Both the position numbers and the translations under genes were made by a program. This document shows, piece by piece, positions 59,805 through 64,000 of a DNA stretch of 64,000 bases (the first letter of the stretch is position 1; the number at the start of each line of letters is the position of its first letter). Location: positions 58,903 to 122,902 of the forward strand of contig NZ_JBHZOL010000095.1 in assembly GCF_042788235.1 (NCBI RefSeq), given 5' to 3'. The stretch comes from Sphaerothrix epifaneia (GTDB taxonomy: Bacteria; Cyanobacteriota; Cyanobacteriia; Phormidesmidales; Phormidesmidaceae). The notes beneath the pieces are model-generated. The model did not search any database. It saw only the letters and a list, made by a program, of their open reading frames with translations, and was not told the DNA's origin.

Positions 59805-62312
59805 TTAAGTTTTAAGCTCGATCGCCAGCGTTTGCTTAACCAACGTTTTAACAGGTGTATAAATATCAGCTCCTTCCCCTGTTACCCGAATCGAAACAAT
59901 CAGCGCATACCTAATCTGTTCATTCCATCGATTATGTGTAGGGCGCTCTTTCCACCATCCTCCCACTGGATGAACACCGATTGCATCCTTGGCTGCCAAA
60001 TCCGCAGCAGTTCCCGTCCAAATGTCTGAATGCAAGGAACCTCGGTTACGCAATTCGGTACCTAAAAACCACCCTTTATCTTTTTTAAAGGAAACTGTTT
60101 CCCCTTCCTCATGAGCATCTTTAGTAATCCGTTTCTTGAAAGCTGAAAGTGTCTCAGTTGCATCTTTAGTGGCAAATCTTAGCCCATAGGAAGGATAAGA
60201 ATAGCGGCGAACCCAACCTCGTTCTCCTGGATTCGCCTCAATAAAGTATGAAAGTGTCACCCTCATCTCAACATCCCTCTCACCCAAAGCTTCCAGTTCT
60301 TTTTTCGGCCAGGGAAGAGTATGAAGATTCATATCCTTCGTTGTCACGTTGGACTGATTTTCTTTCTTCTGAAAAGGCTGAAACCCATCCTCAACAATCA
60401 TTGTCAAATCATTCTTCGCACTCCAAAGTGCCTTTTCTAAACTCGGCACGCCATACCCATAACGCCTCAACAGAATGCTTTTGTCCTTTTGCTGTGGTGC
60501 AGCAGGCAAATGCTTTCGCATCGCTGCTGTCCAAGTCGCTGAGTGAACAATCAAAGCTCGCACTGTCTCAGGCCAAAAGTCAGGATTTTGAACCAGAATT
60601 TGTGCCGCAAAACATCCTGCGAAAGCAGTCGCTGCACTGGTATCACTAAATAGCGTAAATAGGCGTTGATTAACTTTGTGATGAACTGTAAGCAAGCTCA
60701 AATCATCCAAAACTTCACCTGCACAAGATCCATCTGTCGCAAGATTTCCCCCTTCAAATACAACATCCGGACGATTAGGCCAATGTCGGCTCCAGATACA
60801 AGACGTTCTACTTCGAGGTGACAGATCACCAGCAGGCGCGATCGGCTTCCAATGACGATATTTAGAATCAACTATATTTACCTTGTCAGTAAAAGCCCCA
60901 ACGACTAACGCATTCCAAGACTGTGCCGGATTCTCAGCGGATGCACTATCATTATTGGCAATATAATCCTCACGATTGATCGCATCACGAATATTACCAA
61001 CTGGCAAAATTATTAACCGTTGAACCAGTTCATCAGAGATTTTATCTCGACCAAAGCATAGATCATCGATTGCCGCAGACCAAGAGGAAGGCGTTCCTCG
61101 ATTTGCTCCCTCACTGGTCACTGGCATACAAATCACTCGTGTTCGGAATGGAGCTTGTATCTCAGCACGGCTAATACCTTGCTGCATGATCCATCCATAC
61201 AGATTAGGATCATTTTCTCCTTGCGGGGGAAGTATTTTTACTGATTCTAAGCAGTGCGAAATCTCGATTTTTTGATTACTAACCAGAGCTTCACATAGTT
61301 CTCCGTAGATCAACAGCCCAGACATATTTGTGCCATGCCCTTCACGAGTGTCGTGAGTCCCCCATATTGGCTCATAGCTATGCATATCATCTTCGCTGAG
61401 GCTAGGTTCTAGCAATGGATGAGTTCTCATCACACCACCATCCAACAAACATACAGAGACACTCGGAGATTTCTCAAATACACATTTATTCAGTAGATCA
61501 TTCATCCACTCCTGTTGTTCAAGCTCGTTATTCTCAAAAAAGAATGATGGCAGATCCTTCGCAATTCTGAGTTCTGCGATCGCATCACACTTACGGATAA
61601 TTTGCCCAAGCTGAACAACATTAGCCAGCGCTAAAACCACTTCACGTTCGACAAATTTAACAGAATGTGGCTGAACCCGAACATCTAGCCGCTCAGTGAT
61701 CTCATCAAAGCTCTCCTTTCGATCACCTCTGAGCCAGACCTCCCACCAAACTAACACACTTTGATCCTGCGGAAATAGTGACTTCTCGTCGGTAAACAAT
61801 GAAGTAACAGAACTTAAGAAAAAGGACTCTATTCGGCTAACTAGAGTTTCATTTTTTGGTTTGCCAGTTTTTGTTTCCTCATTCTCATAGGCAGTAATTT
61901 TTTTCGTAAAATCATTCTTCTTACTATCAGGAACAAATAGTGTAGCCTCTAAATATTCATTGCTATTTGGAGAAACGCTAACTGACATCAACTCAATCTT
62001 AGCCTTACCCCTAAGATTTTCTATGCTTTGAAGCACCTTGTCCTTCTCTGAAACGCTAAACTCTACATCCAAATAGAATCCAGGCTCACCTACTACATCC
62101 ACTTCGGAAGCAGATGAATTTCTCTCCTGTTCCAAAGCCCCAAGAACGTTACTCAGATCAGAACGAAGTTTACTGGCATGACTTCCCCGATTTCGCGGAG
62201 GATTACTTCGATCACTACCTATTGGTTTAGGATACGTATAAGCTTGTCTACTTGTAATAGAGGGATGATGAGGAAGCCTCAGATGAGACAAGTCACGCGG
62301 CGATTCGGACAT
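59805..62312 (-). CDS. ietS: subtilisin-like S8 serine protease, IetS-type
   Basis: About 835 residues from ATG 62312; an upstream in-frame TTG at 62345 would give 846. Neither has a strong ribosome site. After an N-terminal region of about 280 residues with no known domain comes the S8 protease core. Its Asp291 is in VCLLDGGVMRTHPLL, His326 in REGHGTNMSGLL, the oxyanion-type Asn is in ILPVGNIRDA, and nucleophile Ser559 is in FSDTSAATAFAGCFAA. There is no signal peptide, so the protease should work in the cytoplasm. It lies just after a AAA ATPase on the same strand, the arrangement of ietA-ietS. IetS was described as the toxic partner of IetA on an Agrobacterium plasmid, and IetAS later as an anti-phage system. 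Confidence 0.85.
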   Translation of the reverse strand: MSESPRDLSHLRLPHHPSITSRQAYTYPKPIGSDRSNPPRNRGSHASKLRSDLSNVLGALEQERNSSASEVDVVGEPGFYLDVEFSVSEKDKVLQSIENLRGKAKIELMSVSVSPNSNEYLEATLFVPDSKKNDFTKKITAYENEETKTGKPKNETLVSRIESFFLSSVTSLFTDEKSLFPQDQSVLVWWEVWLRGDRKESFDEITERLDVRVQPHSVKFVEREVVLALANVVQLGQIIRKCDAIAELRIAKDLPSFFFENNELEQQEWMNDLLNKCVFEKSPSVSVCLLDGGVMRTHPLLEPSLSEDDMHSYEPIWGTHDTREGHGTNMSGLLIYGELCEALVSNQKIEISHCLESVKILPPQGENDPNLYGWIMQQGISRAEIQAPFRTRVICMPVTSEGANRGTPSSWSAAIDDLCFGRDKISDELVQRLIILPVGNIRDAINREDYIANNDSASAENPAQSWNALVVGAFTDKVNIVDSKYRHWKPIAPAGDLSPRSRTSCIWSRHWPNRPDVVFEGGNLATDGSCAGEVLDDLSLLTVHHKVNQRLFTLFSDTSAATAFAGCFAAQILVQNPDFWPETVRALIVHSATWTAAMRKHLPAAPQQKDKSILLRRYGYGVPSLEKALWSAKNDLTMIVEDGFQPFQKKENQSNVTTKDMNLHTLPWPKKELEALGERDVEMRVTLSYFIEANPGERGWVRRYSYPSYGLRFATKDATETLSAFKKRITKDAHEEGETVSFKKDKGWFLGTELRNRGSLHSDIWTGTAADLAAKDAIGVHPVGGWWKERPTHNRWNEQIRYALIVSIRVTGEGADIYTPVKTLVKQTLAIELKT

Positions 62313-62358
62313 AGCTAAGGGAAAAGGTCGATTTTTTGACTCCAAGCAATAAGTTGAT

Positions 62359-63345
62359 TTACCAGTCAGTCATCGATTTACGCTCTACAATTGATGCAAT
62401 TAGCTCATCTTCCAAAATCGCTTTCCTCTTTTCTAGAACTGCATTCTTTGCGACTTCTGTACTCGCTCGAATAATTTCGGCTTGACTTAAACCTGCTGCA
62501 GATGCCAGAATGTCATCCCAAATTTTCCAGTCCAACCGAAAGGTCATAAGACGCGATTGAACTAATTTTCTGGTAACTTCAGGACTAGGCAAATCGTATT
62601 GAATTACATCATCAAAGCGTCTATATAAAGCCTTATCTAAAAGATCAGGATGATTGGTCGCAGCAATAATTAGACTGTCGCTATCATCATTCTCCAAAAA
62701 TTGCAAAAAAGAGTTTAAAACACGTCGAATCTCACCAACATCGTTTTTGCTAGAACGCTGTGATCCAAGTGCATCAAACTCATCGAAGAAATAAACCCCG
62801 CGAGTAGACGACATTGCCTCAAAGATTAGCTTTAGTTGAGTTGCTGTTTCACCCATGAACCTTGTGAATAGTCCCTCATATAGCACTGTAAAGAGAGGGA
62901 GCTTCAGTTCTCCAGCGATTGCTGCGGCTGTCATCGATTTACCTGTTCCCGGTGCCCCTACCAAAAGCAGCTTACGACGGGGGGGCAGATTATGTTCTTT
63001 CAAGAGGTTTGAGTTTGCTTGTTCAGTTACGACCCTCATCAACCTTTCATACAATTTCTCAGAAAGTACCATGTCCGCTAGACGCAAATCCGAATATCGG
63101 GCAGACAGCAGGTTAAGTAAATCGCCCTTCGGCTGGATTAGAGGGACTGGCCCACCTTGCTTGTTGACAAACCGAGATCTTTGGTCTTTCGCTTGATCGA
63201 CTAAATTCCGAATCTCCTCAGCAACTTTTCCATGTCCTTGCCGTGCTTCATGAGCAGCAACCTGCATCGCAACAGTAAAAAACTGCTGTTCTTCACCTTC
63301 TATATGGCTCTTCAAAAGAGCGATGACTTGACGAGCAGTGGACAT
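62359..63345 (-). CDS. ietA: AAA ATPase, IetA-type partner of S8 protease
   Basis: A 328-residue AAA ATPase. An N-terminal helical part (residues 1-80) precedes Walker A LLVGAPGTGKSMT (G130 to S137), Walker B VYFFDEFDALG (D188-E189), sensor 1 IIAATNHPDLL and an arginine-finger region KALYRRFDDVIQYDLP. EIIRASTEVAKNAVLEKRK is the lid. This is the FtsH/proteasome-like class of AAA proteins that remodel or present proteins. It starts at ATG 63345 with no clear ribosome site. Its stop lies 46 bases before ATG 62312 of the protease gene and 13 bases before TTG 62345, so the two are one operon. In known IetAS pairs the ATPase controls or delivers substrate to the protease. Triggers and targets are not known. 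Confidence 0.88.
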   Translation of the reverse strand: MSTARQVIALLKSHIEGEEQQFFTVAMQVAAHEARQGHGKVAEEIRNLVDQAKDQRSRFVNKQGGPVPLIQPKGDLLNLLSARYSDLRLADMVLSEKLYERLMRVVTEQANSNLLKEHNLPPRRKLLLVGAPGTGKSMTAAAIAGELKLPLFTVLYEGLFTRFMGETATQLKLIFEAMSSTRGVYFFDEFDALGSQRSSKNDVGEIRRVLNSFLQFLENDDSDSLIIAATNHPDLLDKALYRRFDDVIQYDLPSPEVTRKLVQSRLMTFRLDWKIWDDILASAAGLSQAEIIRASTEVAKNAVLEKRKAILEDELIASIVERKSMTDW

Positions 63346-64000
63346 GGTGTAGAATGAGCGCCTGAATAGAACCTTTCTCTAAATGATGCCCTAGAAAGGC
63401 TCTCTCGGTTAAAAAATGTAACAAATAATTAGCTAAGGCTCTATAGAGATTGTAGGAACTTGCTCCATTAATTGCTGTCTTGTTTGGACAATGACTGCAA
63501 ACAGCCGAGATTGCTAAGTGAGGCGTTTTGCACTACAACATTGGAGCATTGTTGAGTGGTGCCCAACTCCACCTCTACAGCCGTATAAGATTGAGTTGAG
63601 CCGCGAACGCTGTTGATTCAGTGTCGTTAGGCTAACAGCGTTTGTCGGCTACAGCGAGTTTTTGGGTTGGGGCAGAGATTCCTCTTTTAGGATTCTCAAG
63701 CGCTAACAGATAGCCAATATGTTTTTTGTACAAGTAACCTTTGAATTCGCCATCGATTTGGCTATTAATTTAGAGAAAAGCTTTTCACCTATCTTCTATA
63801 TTTAGTTAGGTAGAACTGTGTCAGCTTAACTTTTTTAGAGGGGTAATTAGGTGGAATGACTCAGTATAACCAGCCTTTTAGTTAGCTGCCTAGGTTAGCT
63901 AAGGTTTGTTGATTATTTCTATAGAAAAGCCGTCTTTTGCAACCAAAATTTCGTCCTAAAAGTCAGCTTGGCTGCGTGCGTAATGCCATTTTCAAGAAAA
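63346..64000. other. gene-free AT-rich stretch upstream of ietA to window end
   Basis: About 655 bases. It must contain the ietAS promoter. AACGCTGTT and AACAGCGTT (63606-63642) form 9-bp inverted arms around a 19-base loop. No tRNA, transposase or integrase is visible. No well-spaced promoter is evident. Confidence 0.45.

Noticed and set aside
59805..63345. Secreted subtilase or FtsH-like housekeeping protease
   Set aside because: There is no signal peptide or membrane helix, and the AAA and S8 domains lie on separate genes, unlike FtsH or exported subtilases.
1..64000. CRISPR array, prophage, transposase or integrase
   Set aside because: No regularly spaced direct repeats, phage structural genes or transposase motifs were seen.

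Overview
The window is chromosomal DNA from a cyanobacterium. The evidence is the very frequent HIP1 octamer GCGATCGC, two bilin-binding phytochromes with Rcp1-type regulators, cyanobacterial PaO-type Rieske oxygenases, a group 2 sigma factor, glycolate dehydrogenase GlcD and several protein families seen mainly in cyanobacteria. Genes for synechoxanthin-type aromatic carotenoids and for glucosylglycerol and glucosylglycerate type solutes suggest a salt-tolerant or marine lineage, possibly filamentous and Leptolyngbya-like. The genus cannot be fixed from this sequence alone.

Layout. 0-7.5 kb: two tandem Wzy_C/O-antigen-ligase-like TPR membrane proteins (the first cut by the window edge), a small membrane-anchored protein, a type IV pilin and a GT39-like glycosyltransferase, plausibly a surface-glycan or pilin-glycosylation neighbourhood. 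7.5-13.4 kb: glcD, priA (with a low-complexity insertion and no ordinary start codon) and a group 2 sigma factor. 13.5-19.4 kb: a GpgS-like glycosyltransferase, two proteins of unknown function (one with a peptidase-M15-like domain that has lost its metal ligands), a HAD-IIB phosphatase and a TPM-domain protein. 19.6-23.1 kb: an apparent cbiX/sirB-cobA-RluA-family operon, a DUF4359 protein and tRNA-His. 23.2-29.7 kb: glycogen phosphorylase, an FTR1 iron permease and a phytochrome hybrid kinase.

30-42.8 kb: a PaO-like oxygenase, then cruE-cruH (beta-carotene to isorenieratene to synechoxanthin), a GT39 protein, stpA (glucosylglycerol-phosphate phosphatase), a DUF389 protein, tRNA-Cys, a CAP-domain lipoprotein, a methyltransferase, a probable frameshifted micro-gene and an SDR oxidoreductase. 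43-54 kb: a GH9 cellulase with CBM2 and Calx-beta modules, a GT-C membrane protein, an overlapping phytochrome-Rcp1-hybrid kinase operon, another Rcp1-like regulator and a GH26-like protein lacking the expected nucleophile. 54-58.5 kb: dps, a small membrane protein, a CPA2 antiporter with universal-stress domains and a DUF1993 protein.

58.5-64 kb looks acquired. HIP1 sites become rare and the sequence looks AT-richer by eye. There are gene remnants, and an adjacent AAA ATPase and subtilisin-like serine protease pair that matches the IetAS architecture, known as a plasmid-stability toxin-antitoxin pair and as an anti-phage defence system. This is the clearest accessory system in the window.
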